A stretch of DNA of 64,000 nucleotides from Arenicola marina (Eukaryota > Annelida > Polychaeta > Arenicolidae). The notes under the pieces were generated by a model that saw only the letters and a list, made by a program, of their open reading frames with translations, did not search any database and had not been told where the DNA came from. Within the stretch, counting starts at the first letter, position 1; every line of letters starts with the position of its first letter. The stretch is from assembly GCA_964019135.1 (NCBI GenBank), contig OZ025261.1, positions 28,194,029 through 28,258,028 on the forward strand, read 5' to 3'. Shown here one piece after another: positions 22,083 to 31,639 of this stretch. A program made the position numbers and the translations under genes.

Positions 22083-22205
22083 ATAGAGAATTGCCGGCAG
22101 TTCTGGCCCAGGATCCTTTGTCAGTCCTTTCGATCTTTAGCAGGGGAATATTGCACTTGTCACAGTGAAAATTCGTTTTCATCTTGGCTACAATTCCGTA
22201 TTCCG

Positions 22206-22457
22206 GGGCCGGCCTGGTAGCTCAGTGGGCTAGAGCGCTCGCATTAAGTTCTCTGGTCACCCGAGAGCCTAACCACAAGTGGATCGGTGGTTCGCGCCCC
22301 GCTGTGGTCATGGCTGTGTGGTCACAGGATAAAGACTCCGTGTCCTTCTTCGGAAAGAGTAGGGGGTTACCCCGGGGCCATGGCCCCGCGCTTCCCTTCC
22401 TTCTCCCATTGACGCGACACGACCAGAATTGGTTAAAACGTCCTGAATACACAACCA
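22206..22457 (+). mobile_element. SINE-A, near full length
   Basis: A tRNA-like head with A box (GGTAGCTCAGTGGGCTAGAG) and degenerate B box (GGTTCGCGCCCC) is followed by the SINE body (ACAGGATAAAGACTCCGTGT, CTTCTTCGGAAAGAGTA, GGTTACCCCGGGGCCATGG, TTGACGCGACACGACC) and the tail GGTTAAAACGTCCTGAATAC ACAACCA. It derives from a tRNA but is not a functional tRNA gene, because the head runs straight into the SINE body. Confidence 0.9.
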
Positions 22458-22841
22458 TCCGTTGCGGGCGACGGCGGGACGGCTTAGACTGGCGGTTGGC
22501 ACACCACCGGCTACCAGCTACCGGACAATAGCGGAGGCCCAGAGAGGCTTAATCGTGTCTAAAGCGGAGCTTACCCTATATATATTACTGGCTACAGGCC
22601 ACACGGCAATTCACGTCTCGCGTGCCTGGCCAGAACTTAGGAAAGGTCACGCAATTCCACTGAGTTGGTTTTAGTTCTCCGGATCAGATTATAGCGGGAG
22701 GTCGGAAGTAAATGAGTCGGTAAGAGTTATGAAGGAAACCAGTCTCAGCCACGGGATACAATGGACATTTCGTGCTTCCGATATAGCCTTGGCCCCAGCC
22801 CCTGTATGCTACAACACGCAGTGCCTTCCTTGGAGTATTGG

Positions 22842-23097
22842 GTCGGACAGGTAGCTCAGTGGGCTAGAGCGCTCGCCTTGAGTGCTCTGGCCACCTAAGA
22901 GCCTAACGGCGCGTGGATCGGTGGTTCGAGTCCCGCTGTGGCCATGTCTGTATGGTCGTAGGAAAAAAACCCATGTCCTTCTTCGCAAAGAGTAGGCGGT
23001 TACCCCGGCGGACAAGGCTCCACTCTCCTTTCCTTCTCCCATTGACGCGATATGACCAAAAAAGTGGTTAAAACATCCTGAATATACAACCAACCAA
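22842..23097 (+). mobile_element. SINE-A, full length with 14-bp target duplication
   Basis: The best copy: A box TAGCTCAGTGGGCTAGAG, B box GGTTCGAGTCCC, body (GTCCTTCTTCGCAAAGAGTA, GGTTACCCCGGCGGACAAGG, TTGACGCGATATGACC) and tail ATATACAACCAACCAA. It is flanked by a perfect 14-bp duplication CCTTGGAGTATTGG (22828-22841, 23098-23111), as expected for LINE-driven insertion. The intact boxes and perfect duplication suggest a fairly recent insertion. Confidence 0.95.
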
Positions 23098-23111
23098 CCT
23101 TGGAGTATTGG

Positions 23112-24374
23112 CATGGCATTCATGCCATTCAAAGATATCCGTGTATGGTTCCCCTGGCGTCGAAATATGGCACATACACAATTATTGTAACAATTAGGGA
23201 CATTGGACTATACTCAGTATAATGGTTAATTGAATTTAAATAATTTAAGAGTATCAGAGTCATATCAGAGCTAGTATGACATTTGTACATTTAAGTAAGG
23301 CATCTTGATGAATATTTTACATTAGCCTATAATTGGTACTTCTTTAGTAGCCAGTCGTTGGGCTCGGTTACCCTCTCTTTGTTTCATTACATTTGTTCCT
23401 GCATCCACCTGTTTCCTTTTTGTCTGGAAACATAATGTTTTATGCTTCCTGTTTCATGTCAGAACTTGATGGCTGCAGATGGTTTCAGACGAGTCTGGGT
23501 AGCCTCACCCCCACCCCATCCCCCCATCCCTCAACTACCCTACAATGCTATTCTGCCATTATACCACCCTGCCACTCCGTCTCTCAAACCCCAACGCTAC
23601 ACCCCCCCCCCCCCCACCCCCCACCCCTAAATAGTCTGGGTGGCCCAGCGTTGATGTCTTCGAGTCACTCCTGCAGCAAGGACCTTTTGGCACATTGCTT
23701 ACAGACGAGATCATGCGAAACGGCTGCATTATATCACAGCATTAACGTTATGACATGCTATCCAACTGAGACCCTTTTCCGGTTTCTGCTTCATCTGCAC
23801 TTCAATTGTTTTACGCTGATTTGCTGTGATGACCGACAGAGGAATATAGGTAGGGAGAGAGCACATACAGGAACATACCCCCCCCCCCCCCCCGTCTCCA
23901 ACACAAACCCCCTATCCCTCCTGCTCGATGCCTCCATCTCCCTCCGTGACCTGCATCCCCACCCCTGACTTCATAAAGGCATTGACCCTTTCACCGGCGG
24001 CGGAGATTGCAACAGACCAACAATAGGCCAGCAGCAAATCTGTACCCTGCGTGCCATTAGCCCCATGTAGTTTCATCCTGGGCAACCGAACAAATGTTCA
24101 GATAAGGCAAAGGCCACCCCAACAGCTGGGGTAGTGTGTGAGGCAGGTTTGGCGTTGGATATAATTCTTCAGGGGAGTCAGTAAAACATAGAACATCAAT
24201 CCATTACCGAAGAGCATTTGGCCGCAATGTGAGAATAAAATTGGGGTAATAATAATTTCATGAGAATCTCAATAAAGTCGACCCTGTCAGGAATCTGGTC
24301 TGGTTGGATAACGCAGGAAATACGACGTGGTATCTCGCGAGGTAGAATAATACACCGTTCCCCACTCTGACATT
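23112..24374. other. Intron 5, unassigned
   Basis: No exon is recognised. C-rich tracts at 23500-23635 and 23875-23955 give spurious frames; the rest is AT-rich unique-looking sequence. Confidence 0.4.
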
Positions 24375-24704
24375 CACTCTGCCGGCAGAGGGAACTCCTT
24401 CCTCTGCCCCATATCAACGCCCACCTCACGGTTGACCCCAACGGCCCTGGCGTCACGAATGGGGTCATGAGGTTTTTTTAGATTGAATATTGAATTTATA
24501 GTCCGAAAATATAGTTCGAAAGTAACATGGCTTCAAATTAATCAAACTCAAATGCATTCGTCAGGTATGGTACCAGTGGCACAGTAAATGCTAAACAGTG
24601 GTGTATTTGATTCAATTTTCGCGTATGAAGGACAATTCTGATGGTTACATTTGACGTGGGGCAGAGGGACTATGGCGCAAGCGTAACACCCTCTGCCGGG
24701 AGAT
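24375..24704. mobile_element. hAT-like MITE (family H, copy 2)
   Basis: Inverted relative of 2601-3026. It starts ACTCTGCCGGCAGAGGGAAC and ends GCGCAAGCGTAACACCCTCTGCCGGGAGAT. The interior shares AAGGACAATTCTGATGGTTA and TTTGACGTGGGGCAGAGGGA with copy 1. It has an internal deletion relative to copy 1 and no clear target duplication. Its high-coordinate end abuts MITE family B copy 3. Confidence 0.7.
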
Positions 24705-25316
24705 AGTCCGACACTAAGCCCCATCCACGCTTATAGCAGCCTACTTACATGCGTCATCTTAGATTTGTTTACATTTTAGAAACAAGACTAAAAGTATCTC
24801 AAAATTAAGATGCATATGTTTTATATCTCTTTGAGATTGTAAAACCACAGTTTTAACATAAAACTGCGCGGTTTATTCATATCGCGCGCGGACGTCCTAG
24901 TGAGGCGCCGAACAGCGAACAAACGGAGATATAGCAGGGATATAGGGCCGGCCCCCAACTTATGCTCCCGTGAACAAACTTTGCTTCTCTCGGGATAGCC
25001 CACAGGCTTTTATTATTTTAATTCAAGACAGAGCATACTTATTTGACATGGAGAAGAGATGGGTAATACAAAAACTTACAGAATATATTACTTTAAGTAA
25101 TTTTTCTTTAATCGTGACTATGAAATCGTAGCTGATGGTAGGTTAGTAGGTGTGTAGTTTAGTATCTCTGAAACTGACAAGAAAGTGCCATGCTGCTTTG
25201 TTTGTCCGACTTGTTTGCCCGACATAACGCACGCACGAAACCTGTTTTCGCCATATAAAAGCAGCAGGATAAAAGCAGCAGTGACGTCAGTGAATGACTG
25301 ACAGCCTGGATCGGTA
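24704..25316. mobile_element. MITE family B, copy 3, interrupted
   Basis: Begins AGTCCGACACTAAGCCCCAT (compare copy 2 ACTCCGACACTAAGACCCGG), is then interrupted by about 350 bp of unrelated AT-rich sequence, and resumes with TTTTTCTTTAATCGTGACTATG through ATGCTGCTTTGTTTGTCCGA to the end TGGATCGGT at 25316. The interruption is either an insertion or a longer internal variant. TATAAAAGCAGCAG lies near 25254. Confidence 0.6.
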
Positions 25317-26014
25317 TGTTGCCTTTATACCCTACACGTACGGTGTGTTGCCATAAAACTCACATTTAATACCATCTTGTAAAAGCTAGAGGCATTGCAC
25401 GGTTAAGATCAAATTAATGAGACGGGATTCTCATCCAGGTACAAGGCGACTAACTTGTTTTGTGCCACCTTGGTACGCACATAGAATAAAGCAGGCCAAG
25501 GAAACAGTTAGGATGCTTAGTTTACGACGGACAGTATGAGGGATATTTTGGAAGCTCACCCACATTTGAGAATAAATTAAAGCCATCAACTAGACAGATT
25601 AATGTACTTTTTTTATCCATTCGGTTCAGATTCTTTAAACACTACAGATGTTATCGACCGTTAATGTTATTCAAATAGTCTTCTTTTACATTTTTGCAAA
25701 ATCGAATAAAGAGCTCAAATTGCTATACTTTATCGCTGGATTTGTGTAATAATTCCCTATTAATGTCACTAAGATTCATTTCTTGGAGCCTGCAACCCTT
25801 AAATTGTGCAATAAGTGTACTACACACAAGTCTGTGACGTAGTACACTTAACTTCCAACTAACAATCAGCTGTGGAAGCAAAAATGTTTGCCGTTACATT
25901 TAGAGCCAATGTCACTCATCTCTTAACTGTGAATGCTAGTCTTTCATGGCAGTATCATAAGCATATAAATGTGGGTGAAAATTATCTGCGTAAATGACAA
26001 CGTTTCGCACTTAC
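25317..26014. other. Intron 5, unassigned
   Basis: AT-rich unique-looking sequence. No exon, and no repeat of more than two copies seen. Confidence 0.4.
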
Positions 26015-26086
26015 AAAACGCTGAGGTTGGACATGTTCCGGAAGGCGTAATTCGGGACGCTCCCGATGTGGTTAACTGCCAACGTC
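26015..26086 (-). CDS. LGR type-B receptor, exon 5 (TLAxN LRR)
   Basis: Exon of 72 bp; acceptor GTTCTTCCAG before 26086 and donor GTAAGT after 26015, with the common phase. It encodes TLAVNHIGSVPNYAFRNMSN then LSVL. Vertebrate LGR4/5 read TLALNKI..IPD.AF.NLSSLVVL at this position, so the TLA-N start, the P-YAF-N core and the ending all match. NMS and NLS are possible N-glycosylation sites. Extracellular LRR6. The acceptor and first exon bases are duplicated once, 72 bp upstream. Confidence 0.93.
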
Positions 26087-26184
26087 CTGGAAGAACAACA
26101 GTGTACACGTCTGGAATTATAGTATACACAGCTAACTGTGTGGTTAAGTGCCAACATCCTGGAAGAACAACAGTGTACGCGTCT
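26069..26184. repeat. Duplicated exon 5 acceptor segment (72-bp offset)
   Basis: About 46 bp at 26069-26112, covering the first exon bases and the acceptor CCAG, recur at 26141-26184 with three or four differences. On the minus strand the upstream copy also reads TTGTTCTTCCAGGATGTTGG, giving a second potential acceptor AG. The offset is exactly 72 bp, one LRR exon length, though the copied piece is not a complete exon. Confidence 0.85.
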
Positions 26185-26210
26185 GTACACAGTGCGTAGC
26201 TGCAAGTAGG

Positions 26211-26802
26211 GGTACTTACAGGCCCTCCACATTGCTGGCATACACCAAGGCTTCTACTGGGTGGGTGGGTGTACTTACAGGCCCTCCACATTGCTGGCAT
26301 ACACCAAGGCTTCTACTGGGGTGGGGTGTACTTACAGGCCCTCCACATTGCTGGCATACACCAGGGCTTCTACTGGGTGGGGTGTACTTACAGGCCCTCC
26401 ACATTGCTGGCATACACCAAGGCTTCTACTGGGTGGGTGGGTGTACTTACAGGCCCTCCACATTGCTGGCATACACCAAGGCTTCTACTGGATGGGTGGG
26501 TGTACTTACAGGCCCTCCACATTGCTGGCATACACCAAGGCTTCTACTGGAGAGGGTGGGTGTACTTACAGGCACTCCACATTGCTGGCATACACCAAGG
26601 CTTCTACTGGGGGGGGGGGTGTACTTACAGGCCCACCACATTGCTGGCATACACCAAGGCTTCTACTGGGTGGGTGGGGTGTACTTACAGGCCCTCCACA
26701 TTGCTGGCATACACCAGGGCTTCTACTGGGTGGGGTGTACTTACAGGACCTCCACATTGCTGGAATACACCAGGGCTTCTACTGGGGGGGGGGTGTACTT
26801 AC
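26211..26802. repeat. Minisatellite of exon 4 3' ends and 5' splice sites
   Basis: Ten contiguous units of 56-61 bp. On the minus strand each reads C-rich tract, CAG, then GAAGCCTTGGTGTATGCCAG, CAATGTGGAGGGCCT, then GTAAGTAC. That is the final about 36 bases of exon 4 plus its donor. Every unit keeps a consensus GTAAGT, and the C-tract plus CAG resembles an acceptor. Exonic bases differ at only one or two sites per unit, while the C/G tract varies in length. The frame reads TAA directly after each donor. Confidence 0.95.
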
Positions 26803-26946
26803 AGGCCCTCTACATTGCTGGCATACACCAGGGCTTCTACGGGGACTTGTCTCAGCTTGTTGGAGTCGAGCCAGAGGTGTTTCAGAGACCGTGCCCCACG
26901 GAAACTATCGGCCGGGACAGAATCAATCCGATTTGATTCAAGATGT
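26803..26946 (-). CDS. LGR type-B receptor, exon 4 (two LRRs, HLWLD motif)
   Basis: Exon of 144 bp; acceptor TATTCCAG before 26946 and donor GTAAGT after 26803, with the common phase. It encodes HLESNRIDSVPADSFRG in the first repeat and LKHLWLDSNKLRQVPVEAL, ending NVEGL, in the second. LGR4/5/6 have a 144-bp exon here with the strongly conserved L(R)HLWLDDN.LTE.PV, which this matches. Extracellular LRR4-5. Its last about 36 bases and donor are repeated ten more times downstream. The first donor gives the intact frame; using any later donor would include a TAA stop. Intron 3 upstream is 20 kb. The start was chosen at the AG that preserves phase and the 48-codon length. Confidence 0.95.
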
Positions 26947-27019
26947 CTGGAATATATCAAGGTTAGAATATTCTTTACAATATGGATGGTTGCCTCAAGT
27001 TGCCTCAGGAAACAGAATA

Positions 27020-27345
27020 TCAATAAACTAAATCTCAATAACGTGAACCGCAATAAAGTGAACCTCAATGAAGTGAACCTCAATGAAGTGAACCTCAGTG
27101 AAGTGAACCGCAGTGAAGTGAACCTCAGTGAAGTGAACCTCAGTGAAGTGAACCTCAATAAAGTGAAGCTCAGGGAAGTGAACCTCAATGAAATGAACCG
27201 CAATAAAGTGAACCTCAATGAAGTGAACCTCAGTGAAGTGAACCTCAGTGAAGTGAAGCTGAATCAAGTGAAGCTCAATGCAGTGAACCTCAATGCAGTG
27301 AACCTCAATGAAGTGAATCGCAATGAATTGAACCTAAATAGAAAT
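27020..27345. repeat. 15-bp minisatellite, about 21 copies
   Basis: Units of GTGAACCTCAATGAA with A/G and AA/CG changes. The 15-bp period keeps frames open on both strands (NLNEV-type and HFIEV-type pentads). The array sits about 75 bp upstream of the exon 4 acceptor in intron 3. Confidence 0.95.
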
Positions 27346-27520
27346 GACTTCGTTGCATAGATATAGAAATGACGTTTGAATAGATATAGAAATGACCGTA
27401 TTTCATAGATATAGAAATGAGTACATTGCATAGATATAGAAATGACTATTTCATAGATATAGGAATGATTATATTTCATAGATATAGGAATTACTACATT
27501 GCATAGATATAAAAATGACA
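27346..27520. repeat. About 26-bp minisatellite
   Basis: Six or seven units of ATAGATATAGAAATGACT with TTCATAG or TTGCATAG spacers, directly following the 15-bp array. Confidence 0.9.
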
Positions 27521-27638
27521 GCATGAGCCACATTGGAGTAACAGTGTCCACGACACATAAGTGTCCCCCATAAATGAGCATAGTCCCATATGAGAGAGTT
27601 GTTGCTCCGCACAGCAGTCTCATATCCACAGGCAAGAA

Positions 27639-27690
27639 TTTGATTTGATTTGGGCTTAATGGCACTTTCACCCTGTAAGGCTATATCGGA
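27639..27690. mobile_element. (GATTT)n-linked retroelement tail, copy 2
   Basis: TTTGATTTGATTTGGGCTTA ATGGCACTTTCA then GTAAGGCTATATCG, matching 14308-14395 in the same orientation. Confidence 0.6.
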
Positions 27691-28084
27691 GGCCGGACAG
27701 GTGGGGGTATGATTTGTTTGCGTGGGCGATTAAGTGTTCTTGACGGAACGACCCATCAAACCATTGTCATTTTGCAATATGATACATAAACTTCATATCC
27801 GCATGCATAATGAACCAAGAACGTTATCACGTTCCCGTCAAGTCAGTTCAGATTAGACTATCTTGCCGCTCATCGCGCCATTTCGTATTTGGCCATTCTT
27901 CATCCGTGGCTTGCGCCAGACGGCGTTTCGATTATTGTTTGTCAGTGGCTGGGTGTACCACTAGGCGAATGGTGTTGTTTGGAAGAATATGCGTCTCCAA
28001 CGGGTGGGCGACGGATCAGGGCTATCTGCTCGTTCGACAAACAATAAAGAATATCGTCGTAATCACGACTTTAACTAGAATAAC

Positions 28085-29205
28085 AAAGCAAGTTGCAAGA
28101 TACATACTTCCAGAAAATATTTAGGTATCATATTTTCTTCTAAATTGATGTGGTCTGTTGCTCAAATGACTCTCGCTTCCCAAGCGAGTAAAGCAGTGAC
28201 ATTATTAAAGAAATTTCAAAAAACTGTGGTGGTTTGAAGGTAGAGACATATTTTGATCTCTTTGACAAAATGATAGAACCCATTCTTACATACGGTGCAG
28301 AAGTTTGGGGTTATGATGTCAAAGATTGTATAAAACGTGTGCACACGAAATTTTGTAAAAATGTCTTGGGCGTACCATGGAGTACACCAAATTCAGCGGT
28401 TTATGGTGAGTGTGGTAGATTACCTTTAAGGGTAAGGTGTACAATTAGTTGTGTTAACAACTGCGTGAAATTGTTAAGAATGCCTGAAACCAGACTTACG
28501 AAATGTACTTACAATATGTTATTTAGGCTGACAGAGGCTGGTCGTATGACCTGGGTTTCTAAACTCAAGCACTTACTTTTCTCTTATGGATTCGGCTATG
28601 CCTGGTTTCAGCAACAACTTGGAGATCCTGAGGCCTTTATTGAACAATTTTCCAAAAGGGTAATTGACTGCGCTTACCAGAACTGGCAGAGTAAGACAGA
28701 CCTGATGAATTGTAAAGAATATAAGAAGTTGCTCATACGCGAACCATACTTGTGTCTTCTCGAGGATTTCAGACTACGGCAGATCTTAGCCAGATTCAGA
28801 TGTAGGGTGCTATGGACAAGTTCGTACTGCAGGGGAGAAAACTCTATCTGTAAATATTGCTTACAACATGAAACTATTTCTTCTCTTGACGAGTTCGATA
28901 GTTTAATGAAATGCCCATTGTATGACAATCTCCGCAATAATTATTTTCCTACAAGATATTTAACGACATATGATATTAGGAGTTTTTTTATGTATTATGA
29001 CTTCCGAGGAAAAAAACAGGTTTAATCTCATTAGCAAGGTTTATAGAAAAAACATTCACTATGTATGAAAAAAGGTTTAGCCTAATTCTCTCTAATTAAC
29101 TAAGTTTGTTCTAGTCGGTTGCATGTTATTTTTGTGTTCTGTATTTGTACGAGGGGCCTGGTGCCTGAAGTTACCAATAAACTATCAATCTATCTATCTA
29201 CTTCC
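28085..29205 (+). mobile_element. LINE 3' fragment (reverse transcriptase C-terminal part)
   Basis: Non-LTR retrotransposon remnant. KYLGIIFSSKLMWS (28113 on) is the end of the reverse transcriptase domain. After a frame break near 28225 an open frame continues to 29025 with ETYFDLFDKMIEPILTYGAE, VWGY, LRVRCTISCVNN, then a zinc-knuckle-like C-K-Y-C with CPLYD downstream. This layout (thumb motif, long C-terminal region, terminal Cys/His motif) is common in Jockey/CR1/I-type LINEs; the clade is not assigned. It is 5'-truncated, lacks endonuclease, and ends in ATCTATCTATCTA (29189-29201), a typical simple-repeat tail. The long open frame has no ATG at its start. It is not a host gene. Confidence 0.85.
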
Positions 29206-31639
29206 AGGAACTATTTGCATACTTAAAAAAAGTTCTCGCCCTCAAAACCGCTTCTCGCAGCGCATGTTTGAACGGTACAGTACAGGGGCTAATGACACGG
29301 ACATGCGGCATTGTTGCGTGAAAGCCGCAAGGTCAAGTAGGGCTAGCCGCTGGCCACCGTACGACTCCCCCGTGGCTCCCACCCCCAGAGCCGCGAGATT
29401 CGACAGAACTGGCGGGCGAGGTCGTACGCATTAACCTCAGAGAGGAAAGTCATTTAGTGTGGAGCGAGACAGTCTCGTCGCTGGTCTCGTCGCTGGTTTC
29501 ATTCTTTCTCCCGACGTGACTATGGGCGATGGACACCAATTCCGTACAAATTGACACAAAGAACGGGGACTGGAGTTATGGCGTCAAGTCAGGGTAGCGC
29601 CCTATTAAACCCCGGTGTGTGAACACGTGACTGGCACGGGCGCATGCTTGGACAGGAAGTCCTAAAGGTATCACACAAGCAACAGTCGCGACCGTAAAAT
29701 AGCTTCAACACAGCGTAAAAAAAGGGGAACCACATGGGAAAGAGATATGGCGGGTAACCATTTGTTCATGGCTATTTGACAGTTTTACTCTGTTATGGCC
29801 GTCCTTTTGTGTACCTCCATGACGTCACGTGACCGGCGTGAGACTCTCCTCTCATAGTGAAGTAAGCTACCCCCCCCCCCCCACCCCCCCACTCCTGCAT
29901 TAACGTAGTGTAGTATTAATGAGTACATTAATGTAGACATAGTCAGGGTCTGTCTCTCCAAGTCGGACCTGTTGAGCCAATCTGATAACGTCTTACATGG
30001 AGATATAATAACCGTTGGCTCCCATAAATCCTGCATAAACCTTCCAATCTCCATGATCGTTATGTGGCTTTCAATATTGTCCGGATAAGTATTTGTCTTT
30101 TTCAAAATATATATGTTTATTATTATCATGTTCGTAGTTAACCAATAACGAGCATTCAATCAAATTAGGTTCCTGCAGCCGGGTCATCAGCAACTCAATG
30201 TCTACAAGCTGCCCACCGTGGCCCCACTACCCACCCCACCCCCCTCCCGCACCCCTGCCACACACTCACATTGTTTGGGGATACTGTTACCTAATATACA
30301 CACCCCACACGCAAACATACCCCCCCCCACTCGCATGCGCCCTCCTGTGTCAAACCTGTATAGGTTTTCTACACCTTTCACCATACTCCATTTATACATA
30401 TTACAAGCCCCCCCGCCCCCCACCAAATAGAGAATAATTGTAGGTCATGCTTCCCGACGAAATGGAAAATAACTAATACCAGTTAGTTAAAAAATCTGTC
30501 TACCGAGTCAATGACATGTTAATGTGTAACCCTCACCCACCCGCCCATACCTCCACACCCTCCCCCCCCCCACCCTCCATCTCCCCCTTGACTCTCTTAA
30601 CGGGACCCCTGCGTGTAGGATTCAATTAGATATAATCTAGACAGCGTCAGACGGCATGAGGTGAGGTTTCCATAGTACCGCGTGGCTCGCGCATGTCCTT
30701 CACTCCAGCCGCGCGAGACGTGGCTTCAAGGCAAACGTGACCTTGGCAATCTAATGCTAACCGTGCCCCCCCCCCCTCGCCCCCTCCACCTGCCACTCCT
30801 CCCGACCTTTCCTCCTCCCTCCTCGCCCTCCACTTTTCTCGCCATTTCCGCATCCCCTCCTCTTTCCACCCGTCCCTCAATCGATGCCCCCCCCCTCCAC
30901 CCACCATTTCTCCCTCCTCCTACTCCTCCTCCCCCTCTCCCTCTCCACCGTTGCACCATCCCCTTCCCTCCCTCACTGTCCTCTGATCTCCCCCTCTCCC
31001 CTCCTCCTCTTTTCTCCCCATTCACACCTAAACCATTCCCATTTCGCCCCTGTCACCCTCCTTCCCTCCCCCACCCCTGAATCCAACCCTACCCACCCCC
31101 CCGCCTTCCCCCTCCTTCCAACCCTAGCCCCCCCACTCTCCCCACACCTCCCCGGGAAGCCGTAACAGCCTTCAAAGATCTATTAGCAATCAATGACCCG
31201 TCATTTGGCGCCAATCTCACCGACACTTTGCTCAGAGTTGACGGCACGTGATTGAGAGCAAATCACGCGAGAAAGGGCGAGATACTCGAAAACGGAGGGG
31301 AAGTGGGTCCATCTTCCATGTCGGGTCGCTTTTTGGAACCAACGCCCCCCCCCCCCCCTCCCTTCGTCTTATCTATTACCGGCCTCCATCGCCATTCCCA
31401 CCCCCCACCCAGCCGCCTCCAACCACGCCAGCCAGCCCGGCTGCCCTACACCACCCCACACATCCCAGACCCCCCGACCCGTCATAACCCCGCCACCACC
31501 CCACACAGCCCAGCCACCCCTCTACACTGAATTCTAACCGCCATCTCCCACCGAGTTTAGAGTTGACAAAAGCCATTGCCTTTGAGGTCGCCTATATTAG
31601 GCTCTCATTAACCCCGAAAGGACTACCGTGCACACAGTC
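29206..31639. other. Intron 3, C-rich low-complexity zones
   Basis: No exon is recognised. 30200-30440, 30530-30590, 30760-31160 and 31340-31540 are strongly pyrimidine-rich on the plus strand and give overlapping proline/serine or glycine/arginine frames in several phases, which argues against coding. C homopolymers occur at 29869, 30766 and 31346. Confidence 0.5.

Noticed and set aside
22211..22290. Functional tRNA gene
   Set aside because: The A and B boxes belong to SINE-A: the head runs directly into the SINE body and the B box is degenerate. The same applies to 22850 and 39690.
28027..29025. Intact host gene at the 264-codon plus-strand frame
   Set aside because: The motifs (KYLGI, DLFDKMIEPILTYGAEVWG, terminal Cys motif) and the ATCTATCTATCTA tail identify a truncated LINE with a frame break.
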